A stretch of DNA of 64,000 nt from Zizania palustris (Eukaryota > Streptophyta > Magnoliopsida > Poales > Poaceae). The stretch lies in NCBI GenBank assembly GCA_019279435.1, contig JAAALK010000286.1, positions 30,565,712-30,629,711 of the forward strand, given 5' to 3'. This document shows positions 54,845 through 64,000 of the stretch, in pieces (positions within the stretch are counted from its first letter, which is position 1; the number at the start of each line of letters is the position of its first letter). The notes under the pieces are model-generated. The model was not told where the DNA came from, ran no database searches, and saw only the letters and a list, made by a program, of their open reading frames with translations. A program made the position numbers and the translations under genes.

Positions 54845-55735
54845 TTTTCCTGCTTGCGCTCCGAATATACATTTTTTAGGGTTGAGGCGAACTCCACATG
54901 CTCGGAGGCTCTCAAAAGTTTATGCTAGGTAAAGACTATGATGGTGCTCTACAACACTTTTTATTACAATGTCATCCATATAGGCTTCGACATTTCGCCC
55001 TATCCGGTGGCCTAGAGTCTTAGCAATAAGACGTGAAAAAGTAGCCCCAGCATTTCGTAGGCCAAAAGGCATTCAGACATAACAAAATACTCTGGAAGGA
55101 GTTATGAAACTCGTCTTGGCTTCGTCTTCGCGCTTTAGCCAAACTTGATGATAACCGGAGTATGCGTCCAGGAAACTTAGAAGTTTAGAGCCGGCCGTAG
55201 AATCCACAAGTTGATCGATACATGGCATAGGATAGGGGTCTCAGGGGCATGCTTTATTTAGAGAAGTGAAATCGATGCACATGCGCCACTTGTCGGAGCC
55301 TTTCTTCTTGACGAATACGGGGTTATTAGCCAACCACTCCGTGTGGGCTACTTCCCTGATGATTCCAGCTCTCAACAATTTTTCTACCTCCGCTTTGGCG
55401 AAGTCTACTCTTTCAGTTGAAAATTTACGGAGCCCCTGGCGAATTGGTCGAGCCTTAGGGTTAACGAGTAAACTATGCTCAATGATGCTCCGGTCAACTC
55501 TAGGGATATCTTCATCGGACCAAGCGAAGATATCTAAATTTTCTCTAACTACTTCTTCCAGCGAAGTATATATTTTTGAAGGTAGCCCCTTGCCAAATTG
55601 GATTGGATATTCTTTGCCTTCTTTGAGGATCATCTTTGTGATCACATAACCTTGTGGGCTTGGCTTGAGGGAATGGCCCTTCGAGCGGTCTGAGGACCTT
55701 GAAGCTTTCTTCGAGTGCTCCATCACACTATTTAC
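54845..55735 (-). pseudogene. Tat-D reverse transcriptase
   Basis: 55726-55241 is open: KEYPIQFGKGLPSKIYTSLEE, then ENLDIFAWSDEDIP, then WRMCIDFTSLNKACP. A TGA (an Arg codon by comparison with Tat-B) ends it, followed by the palm with MPFGLRNAGATF and the catalytic box read as YMDDIV at complement 54965-54982 (YLDDIV in Tat-B). Only a few stops separate the parts, so the copy is fairly young. Protease lies upstream and RNase H downstream. Confidence 0.88.
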
Positions 55736-55768
55736 TTGCCGAGGATCTAGAGGTGGACCGTGGCCATA

Positions 55769-56341
55769 CTAAACTCCCTGAGCTACGGCTTGGTCTCCTG
55801 AAATAGTAAGAACTCTACCTTGCGTGGGCATCTTGAGATATAGATAGTTATGATGTGCCACAGCTCCGAATTGGTTCAGCATCCCCCTCCCAAAAATTGC
55901 GTTGTAGGCGTACGGGGCATCAATGACGTCGAAGATGACTTCTTCAATGCTAGCCAGGGGCCCCTCTTCCAAGGCAACCTCGAGGCCTATCTGGATGAGG
56001 GCATCGAGCAGAGGACCTACGAAGCCATGGAGTGGGCGGGCTGCCGGAAGCAAGTTCCTTTGGGGAATGCACATCTGATCGAAGGCCTGGACGAAGAGTA
56101 TATCAGTGGAGCTTCCACTGTCTACTAATATCCTTTGGACTTCAACTCCTGCTATGTCAGCTGAAACGACAAGAGGGTCAGCATGGGGGAATTTCACCCC
56201 TACAGCGTCATGGGCAGAAAATGAAATAGGTACATGGGACCACTCTGGCATTTCAGTAGCCGAATTCGAAGTCCCTATGTGCCCTACTTCGCGGACATAG
56301 TCCCTTCGCTGACACTTTGACATATTACCGAGGGTCCCCCC
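55769..56341 (-). pseudogene. Tat-D protease and end of gag
   Basis: Open from 56323: MSKCQRRDYVREVGHIG, the gag end, then MPEWSHVPISFS and the active-site loop LVDSGSSTDIL (DSGSS at complement 56122-56108), then YAYNAIFGRGMLNQFG. The active site is intact. The 5' continuation (gag, 5' LTR) is cut by the Copia-6 LTR at 56342 and lies beyond the window. Confidence 0.88.
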
Positions 56342-58460
56342 TATAGGACCAAAAGTAGCGACCAGAGGGGGGGTGAATGGGCGCCTAAAAAATTCTTTCG
56401 AATCAATGGCCTACTTCCAACACCCAACGCACCTCAACAGACTTAGCAGAGAAAAGTAAACAGTGCTTAAAGGCAGATTAATAAATGATCTAGCCTAAAA
56501 AAGATCGGTGTCCTAAACAAAGAGACACCAACACAGTGCTTAAAGGCAGATTAATAAAGCATTTAAAACATGGAGGAATCAAGCTTCACAAATATAGATC
56601 ACCACTGCAATTATCCTGAGTGCACGTAAAAACGAGGAGTCTTACTGTTCAAGGTTGTCTCATGTTCGGTACTTGATGAAGCCTGTTCGAAGTGAACGTG
56701 CGAAGCCTAATGTTGTCGAAGCCTGTTGTGACCGTGCTGATGCCTGCTTCGAAGTTGTCGTACGAAGGCTGTTAATGAGAACCTCGAAGCCAGAACTAAA
56801 ACTGACTGAAGCCTGTCCAAAGTCTGAAAAAACGCGAACTTCACTTGGAATAGTGCACAACCGAGCCACGTGTGAGGCTTCGGAGTACCTAGCATGAAGC
56901 TATGCTAGCGTCGAAGTCTGCAACCAAAAATACCTTCGAATAGGGCCAAAGTTCGAACCAAAGTCCACAAAAGCAAAAGTCAAAAACTGTACTCCGTACG
57001 AGCTGGAATTCGAAGTGTAGTGCTGAACTCCGTGGGGTCCATGCTCGAACAACTTCGGTCACAAAAGAATATAGAAAAGTACTTCGGAAAAATTAGACCG
57101 ATCGAAGCTATCACACGAGCTTCGCCAGGAAACCAGAGGTCGAAGCCTGCTACCGAAGTACCTTCGCATAGAACAAAAATCTCGAAGTAACCTGACGCAA
57201 CCACGAGTCTGGCAAACTCCGAAGAGACAATAGCAGCAAAAACAAACCACACACGAAGAGCTGACAAGCTGCTACCGAAGCTAGTCTGTAGCCTGCAGGG
57301 CTACTTTGTTAGCTGCCATGCTGCATGAAAGCAAACTGTTTTGTAGACTGCTGCAACAGAACAGAGCAAGGAAAAACGTGCAAGAAAAATTCAGACTAGC
57401 CTGCTGCAAGCTAAGAGCTAGCCAAAAGCCTACGCCATGGACTACACAAGACAAAGTGCTAGCTAAAGAGACTAGGATTGCAAACCTACCGGTTCCCCTT
57501 GGAACAAACACAGCCAAAGACTTAGCACAAATAAAATTTCTGCACACGCATAGACAAATACTTAAGCACATAGTTCATAGGGCCTAGTAATCAACCGAAA
57601 TCAAGAATCGATAGAATCTATGCGCATGGTGAACGAACTCTGTCCACGAAAAACAAATACAAGCGAAAACTTGAATACTTCACCTCGGGTTCGTCACAAG
57701 TATACGCTCAGTACACAGCACGCAGCGATTCGGGTCCTGCACACACGCTCGCCAAGAAAACGTCTTCTCGAATGAATAGGAAGAACACGGTAAAAGCAAA
57801 CGGAAAATCTGAAACAGAGGCGACGCTCAAAACAAGAGACGAACAGGAACACAACATGGGGAAAGTGAACTAAAGTTTGTCATTAAGTGAGTTAACCCTA
57901 ACCCTAGGGGTTGGGGCCCTATTTATAGGAAGCCCAACAGCCTAGGAAAAATAAGAAAATACCCTTAGGGTTTTTTACAGATGCTGAAATAAAATGGAAA
58001 AGACCAAACTGCCCTTTGGATATTTTTACAGACTCGACTGACTGACTGTGGGCCTAAGGACAAAATAGTAAAGTCCTAATTACAGATGACTTATCCTAAA
58101 GCGGAGCTTTCGTAGTGACTATGGCTTCGCCTCAGAACGGTCCGATCCGAGATCAGCGGTTGTTAGTTTTGCGCTGAAACTGGCAAAGCGTCCACCGACT
58201 TTGCACCAGGTACCCGGATTGGGCTAGCCCGATTCCGCAGCTCTCTCAGCCCGACAATCGCTCACCGCCCGTGTACCTAAGTCAATCCTGGTCAACAACC
58301 CAGTCGCTCGCCCGATAGTCGCTCGCTGCCCGTGTACCTGAGTCACATGCGGCCCAGACACAACAGGTCTTCTCCTCTCTTTGTGTCCTCTTGACTTCCG
58401 TTGACAATGACTCATCACATCTGGAGCCATGAGGCCCATACTCTTCAGCATGGCTCCTCA
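56342..58460 (-). mobile_element. 3' LTR of Copia-6
   Basis: LTR of 2119 bp on the minus strand, from TGAGGAGCCATG (58460) to the complement of TATAGGACC (56342; usually TGTAGGACC). U3 blocks are present though partly shortened, TATA is at complement 57920-57927, and the CTTCGAAG-rich part is at 56640-57260. It inserted in Tat-D at CCCCC (56337-56341); the other duplication would be outside the window. Confidence 0.9.
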
Positions 58461-58471
58461 ATCTCCCCCTT
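58461..58471 (-). promoter_or_regulatory. Polypurine tract of Copia-6
   Basis: The complement reads AAGGGGGAGAT immediately before the LTR. Further PPT-like runs in the spacer are at about 58729, 58762, 58787, 58851 and 58869. Confidence 0.85.
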
Positions 58472-59853
58472 GATGAGTGCAATGTCAACACATCTCTTCA
58501 TCATCTCTCTTGTGCCTGCGAGCACATGTGGAAACACGAAAACAAAACACAAGAAAACAGAGAAGAAGAAGAAAATAAAGTAAAAGTTTAACCCTAATGA
58601 CCAAAAGCCAAACAAAAGCAAGAAAGCGGTCATTATGGTTAACCAAAAGTAAAGATTCAAAACGAGTGCAATCTCAAAATTATCAACAAGGATATCCAAA
58701 GAGTAAGGACAAAAACGGGACAAAAAATCCCCCTGAACCAAATCCCAGAGAAAGCCAAAACTCCCCCTTAAACTCTTCTCCCAAAATTTCTCCCCCTTGT
58801 TGACAATTAGACTCATCAAGCGAGACTAAATGCACTCTAACGAGACACAAACTCCCCCTGAAATGCAACTCCCCCTCAAAATATGCAATGAATGCAACTA
58901 GGGTGCAGGTGGAGTGGAGAAAGCATGCTTCTCAGATATGATTGACTGCAATTACAACATCTAGCAGGTATAGCAAAAGACATATTGTCTAAGAAACATG
59001 GCATGATTAGTGCAATAGATGATATCTAAAGAAAGTCATTAGCACACATTTTTCAATTTTCTGCAAAGCAAAAGCATCACCACATTTTCCAGTTGACAAG
59101 CAAGGTAAAGCATGAGATACAAAAACTAACTAATATTTACCAAGATAAGCATTGTCCAAAACAAAGTGCTTCAGCAAACTTGTTATCTTTTTAATTTTCA
59201 GGCTTTTTCTTTTTCCTTTTTCATTTTTGCTAGGGGTTATTTGCATGTCAAACCTTATGCTAACCGACCAAGTCAAGCCTAGGCCAGAACTGGACCATCA
59301 GAAGCTTAAGACATTGGTCTTGACATACACTACACTGTCCTAGTTCATACTAAAGTGCTATGGTAAGCAGTCCATAACAATGCAATGCGACAAAGCAAAC
59401 CCACCTGGATCTTTTCAAGTTATGCATAAAAAGGCATGGATTTTTCATTCATTTTTTATTTTTATCAATTTTATAGCACATTTCCATGTTTAAAGCATAA
59501 AGATGTCCAAGTTGCATATGTGCATCTAAGTAAGGATCTAGCTACAAGGCATGTAACAGATAGCAAAAGCATTCAGCCTACACATGCTAGTTACTAGATG
59601 CAATGGTGATCATTTTTCAATTTTAAAGCATAAAAGCCATGCATATGACAGATATCAAACATATCAAGTGAACTGAAGCAAAGCATGATCTCCGACAAGA
59701 AATCAAAACCATGTACCAGCTAGAAAAGGTAAAGCAGTTTAATCATATAATAGAAGCAGGCTCAAAGTGTGATATGTGAGTATGTATGGTGTGAACGCAC
59801 ACAAAAAGACTCAAGAAAAGAGTAAAGAAGAAAGAAAACTGACTAAAAATATC
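58472..59853 (-). other. Copia-6 3' spacer
   Basis: Full spacer with the array of PPT-like motifs near the LTR. The antisense open stretch (59152-59343) ends with LDHQKLKTLVLTYTTLS. No sense gene. Confidence 0.8.
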
Positions 59854-61434
59854 CTAAAAAGGATATACAACACCCAAATCCCCTCGTAAACGCTCAAAAG
59901 TAGACTGATCTAGGGGTTTGGTGAAAATGTCAGCCAACTGATGATGGGTATCAACATGAACAAGGTCAATGACACCTTTCTCATATTGATCCCTTAGAAA
60001 GTGAAAGCGCACATCAATGTGTTTAGTTTTTGAATGGAGACAAGGGTTTTTCCTTACACTAATCGCACTAGTGCTGTCACAAAACAGAGGCACTCTGGTA
60101 GGAAAGAACAACCCAAAATCTCGCAATGTGGAAATCATCCAAACCAACTGTGAGCAGCAGCTAGCAGCAGCTACATACTCAGCCTCAGTGGTCGAAAGTG
60201 CAACTCTAGACTGCTTTCAAGAAGACCAAGAAATAAGAGACGAACCAAGAAACTAGCAAGTACCGGAAGTCGACTTGCGATCCAACCGGCACCCACCAAA
60301 GTCAGCATCTGAAAAGCCAGATAAATCAAGAGATGATGATGCTGAATAATAAAGACCTAGATCTGGTTCATAGGAAAGGTACCTGAAAATGCGCTTGACA
60401 ACCTGCCGATGAGATGCGCCTGGTGAAGACTGGAAACACGCACACAGTCCTACGTCAAACTGTATGTCTGGCCTCATCGCCGTCAAGTACAGCAGCGAAG
60501 CGATCATCCCTCGAAACTCTCTCTCATTGACCTTGCCGCCGCTCTCGTCCTTGTCCAGGCCCCCAGATGTACCCATTGGGGTCATCTGAGGCTTCAGCTC
60601 TCCACCAAAGTCGAATTTCTTCAACATGTCCCACGTATACTTACTCTGGTGGATGAAGGTGCCATCCTTGGTCTGCTTGATCTGGAGCCCTAGGAAATAC
60701 TTGAGCTCACCCATGAGGCTCATCTCAAACTCACTATGCATCTGCTCAGAAAACTTGGACACAAGAGCATCAGTAGTATCACCAAAAATGATATCATCCA
60801 CGTATATCTGAGCAACCAAGAAATCTGATGCATCTCTGAGCAAGAAAAGAGTTTTATCCACAGAACCCATCACAAAGCCCTGCCCCAACAAAAACTGCTT
60901 CAACCGGTCATACGAAGCCCTAGGGGCTTGCTTCAGACCATATAAAACTTTTTGCAGCTTAAAAACATGTCGAGGAAACTTTGGGTTTTCAAAACCGGGG
61001 GGCTGCCTAACATAGACTTCCTCCTCTATGTACCCGTTCAGAAAAGCACTCTTGACATCCATTTGAAAAATCTTGAAACTCTTCGAAGTGGCAAAAGCTA
61101 AGAGAATGCGAATGGACTCAAGATGGGCAACAGGGGCGAAAGTCTCTTAAAAGTCAATGCCCTCCTTCTGGCAAAAACCCTGGGCAACCAGTCAAGCTTT
61201 GTTGCGCACCACAACCCCATCTTCACCTTGCTTGTTTTTGAACACCCACTTGGTGCCTATGGGGTTGCATCCCGGTGGCAGCTCAACTAGTGTCCAAACC
61301 CGATTGCGGACAAAATTCTCAAGCTCTTCTTGCATGGCATTAATCCAATTCAACAAACACATCAAGAGAATCAACAGAAGAACGCAAAGTCCTCTCAGAC
61401 AGATTACCGATGATGAGCTCTGAGGGGTGATCAT
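59854..61434 (-). pseudogene. Copia-6 reverse transcriptase and RNase H
   Basis: The stretch 61062-60253 (269 codons) is open and covers DVKSAFLNGYIEEEVYVRQPPGF, YVDD (complement 60793-60804), FLGLQIKQTKDGTF and most of RNase H to SFSD-type SGFSDADFGG. The last part, 60147-59854, ends in LADIFTKPLDQSTF and the true stop. A few stops lie in between. The RT start (61434-61192) directly follows a deletion of about 70 bp near 61350. Confidence 0.92.
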
Positions 61435-63000
61435 GCTGAACTGCTCGGGATCCCTGGTGATCTGAAGTCACCTCACCAGAGTCAGCAGCTGGCATGTCTG
61501 GACTTGACTGAGGGTGCTCGATCGAAGTGGAAGAAGTGATCAGAGGTCCGCCCTCATCCTCAGTCGAAGTCTCAGAAGGTGTGGGTTCTATAGGCTGTGC
61601 AGAAGGCCCACCCTCATCAACAGCTGGAGCGTCATCATCTTCCTCGAAGATGGACTCTCCGAGATCACCATCTCCAGACAGCTCAAAATAAGGAGTCAAA
61701 GAAGGCAAGGACTCATCAAAAGAAACCTCGCAAGTCTCGACAAGCTGCTGGGAGTCTAGGTTCCAAACACGGAAGTCTCAAGAATGCAAAGCATAGCCAA
61801 GAAAAACTCCATCCCAGCCACAAGACTCAAACTTGTCCAAATGCCCTCCCTTCTTGAGCACAAAGCACTTGCAATCAAACGCTCGCAAGTGGCTCACCTT
61901 GGGTTGTCTGCCAAACCACAACTCATATGAAGTCTTACCTAGGTAAGCTCTAAGAAAATGCGGTTGGCCAGATAGCAAGCCGTGTTCATGGCTTCAGCTC
62001 AAAAGCGCCTAGGAGTCCTGTGCTCATCGGGCATCGTCCTGGCCATCTCGACTAGCGTGCGGTTCTTTCGTTCCACAACATCGTTCTGTGGGGGAGTGTA
62101 AGGAGCAGAAAACTGATGATCAAGTCCCTGATCACTACAGAAACTGACGAACTGAGAGTTCTTGAACTCATAGCCATTGTCAGAGCAAATCGCTCGCATC
62201 CGACCATTGTTCTCATTCTTCAGCTTCAAAATCAGGTCATGAACAAAATGAAAAGTCTCATCCTTAGACACTAAGAAGAAAACCCACGAAAATCGAGAAA
62301 AATCGTCAACGATCACAAGCGTGTACCACTTCCCGATGATTGAGCGTACCCGAGCTGGACCAATAGTGTCCATGTGTAACATCTCTCCCTGGTACGAAGT
62401 CATCACCTGAGTCATAGGTGAGTGAGAAGCGGCAACCATTTTCCCGTGACGACAGTGATGGCAAACTAGATCCTTCTACATCTTAAGCTTGGGCAATCCT
62501 CGAATGAGGTCCATAGAGCTCAATCTGACTAGCAGATCATAACTCAAATGGCCTAACCTCCTATGCCACTTCCAGAGCTCAGAGGAGGATCCAGCAATCA
62601 AACATCGAGAAGGTCCAAAAGAACTAGAGAAGTCAACCAAAAAACCTTACCGAAAGGTAAGATCTGGCAAATCAAAGACCCTCTAGAATCAACCACAGAA
62701 GAACTGCCCTTCTTAAAACGAACATCCAAACCATCCTCAAGAAGTTGTGAAACAAAAATCAAATTGAAGTTCAAATTTCCAACCAAAGCAACGTTCTTCA
62801 AAGAGAAATGGTCAGAGATATGAATTGAGCCAATGTCGTGTATCTTCCCTTGACCACTGTTCCCGAAGGTGATGTATTCCTTGGAGCTCGAGGGAGAGAG
62901 ACTGGAGAACCATATGCGATGTCCCGTCATATGGAGAGAGCATCCTCAGTCCATGATCCATACATCCTCCAGTCCCCGATCCTACACAATCAGGGGTCGT
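61340..63000 (-). pseudogene. Copia-6 protease and integrase
   Basis: Minus strand: protease WIMD-stop-GC near 62955 (the Ser codon of DSG is TGA), HMTG, the pre-integrase finger (about 62560-62460), the integrase core HMDTIGPARV, VIVDDFSRFSWVFF, ICSDNGYEFKN and PQNDVVERKNRTLVEMARTM (62439-61999), so Asp, Asp and Glu are all present. The C-terminal part is 61978-61778, then the acidic linker FEEDDDAPAVDEGGPS. Frames are broken at about 61990 and 62600. Confidence 0.9.
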
Positions 63001-64000
63001 AAGGGGGAGCAAATGGTCCGGCACCACGTTTAGCAAAAGAACTAAACCAGTGTCGAGCCATCTTCTCAAAAGACGAAAAGTAGAAATCATCATAAGAATC
63101 TAGACCAACACGCGGCTCAAAGCGCGGTCCACGGTTCTGCCTAAAACTTCGGCCACGAGGTCCAAGACTATATCCAAAATGACCTGGAGCTCTGGCGGAT
63201 CGAACACCATCCTCCGGAGCACGAGCATGAAAGTCGTCTCCTCTACCACCACCTACATGATGTGGCCTGGCCTCTAGCCTCTCCCCACGTCGAGGAACTC
63301 TCAGTCTACCACCCTGCTGGTAGAACTGCTCCTAGCCACCATGAGCTCTCTCTACTCTCTCAACCCGCTTCCTCCTAAAGCAAAACTCCACAAGATGCCC
63401 ATCTTACTAACAAAACTAATAGTGGTAAGTGGGCTTCTTGGGATGTGGTTGAGGCTTGGGGTTCTTGGGCTTGGTGGTGTTGGGTGTAGACTCCTTGGTG
63501 TGAGAGGGTCCAGGTAGAGAGTCAAGAGAAGTGCAGAGGTGTGTGGGCTTTGGAACACAGATGGGCTTCTTGGGTGGAGCTTTGGGTTGTTCTTGGAACA
63601 CTCCATCCTTGGGCTGACTAGCCTGGAAAGACTTAGGGGAGTGAGTCTTGGGGTATCTCTGTTCAGGAGTCATTTTACTCCACTCCACTACCCGGCTAAT
63701 GGCACTCTCAAAGTCAACCTTGGTCTAGGTGTAGCCTACCCCAAACTCATCCTGCCTCTTAAACTACTGGATCATCATGCCGAGCTGAGGCTCTCTGGCA
63801 CACACCCAACTCAGGATTTGACGGAGGTAAAAGTTCTCATTTTGAACATCAGCTAGCTCCTCTCTCAAGGAAGCTAGTACCTCCACCTGAGACAAGAAGG
63901 TCTCACACTCTCTATCAACCTGGATAGACTTCTCGGCTTTCAGCTTGATCAACTTCAATCTAAGAGACAAACAGTTCTCATAGACAGTGGGTGGAACTGA
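63001..64000 (-). pseudogene. Copia-6 gag, C-terminal part (continues beyond window)
   Basis: Minus strand: coiled-coil end SLRLKLIKLKAEKSIQVDREC (63970-63764), FYLRQILSWVCAREPQLGMM, then MTPEQRYPKTHSPKSFQ and a proline-rich section with GPSHTKEST. It matches Copia-3 36100-35600. The N-terminal part, zinc knuckle, primer site and 5' LTR lie right of the window. Confidence 0.88.

Noticed and set aside
1..64000. tRNA, rRNA or other structured RNA genes
   Set aside because: Primer-binding sites resemble short tRNA complements, but no cloverleaf or rRNA segment was seen; a dedicated covariance-model scan was not possible here.

Overview
The window is a block of nested, mostly decayed LTR retrotransposons from a flowering-plant nuclear genome. 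A monocot is plausible from the element families but is not proven. I found no host gene, tRNA, rRNA, CRISPR array or prokaryotic feature. Nearly every base can be assigned to one of three families. (1) A Sirevirus-like Ty1/copia family has long LTRs of 1.5-2.4 kb, an initiator-Met primer-binding site, a coiled-coil Gag and several polypurine-tract-like motifs before the 3' LTR. (2) A Tat-lineage Ty3/gypsy family has a second, archaeal-type RNase H, 59/60-bp tandem repeats after pol, and an antisense intron-containing ORF. (3) An older, heavily mutated gypsy family is related to the RIRE2-type elements.

Layout. 1-4910: 3' end of Copia-1 on the plus strand (RT, RNase H, spacer, 3' LTR). 4911-14248: old gypsy-H debris (LTR-like pieces, a minus-strand RNase H-integrase remnant, a plus-strand gag), split by a solo copia LTR at 11987-13922 with a perfect GCCAC target duplication. 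14249-19062: 5' half of Tat-B (LTR, gag, protease, RT, RNase H). 19063-26865: Copia-2 on the minus strand, carrying an internally deleted Tat-C (19576-21030). 26866-28981: two joined copia LTR fragments. 28982-34075: 3' half of Tat-B, inverted (antisense ORFs, tandem repeats, integrase). 34076-35157: 5' end of a copia LTR. 35158-39505: Copia-3 (gag plus 5' LTR). 39506-45238: Copia-4, with a solo LTR in its pol. 45239-48424: Copia-5 gag and 5' LTR. 48425-56341: Tat-D, the best preserved gypsy copy. 56342-64000: 3' LTR, pol and part of gag of Copia-6, which runs off the window.

The most informative structural result is an inversion of about 8.3 kb between 26866 and 35157. The two halves of Tat-B carry matching target duplications (TCTCA at 19058-19062 and its complement TGAGA at 34071-34075) but lie 15 kb apart in opposite orientation. 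Turning 26866-35157 around rejoins Tat-B on either side of Copia-2, gives Copia-2 back its 5' LTR and gives Copia-3 back its 3' LTR, all in the correct orientation.

The most interesting coding feature is the antisense gene of the Tat elements. It lies opposite to pol, beyond the tandem repeats, and has introns whose phases join the exon frames correctly; two of its introns are seen in both copies. It encodes a basic, acidic and coiled-coil protein of unknown function. None of the elements appears autonomous as read: all coding regions carry stops, frameshifts or deletions, and many stops are CGA-to-TGA or CAG-to-TAG changes.
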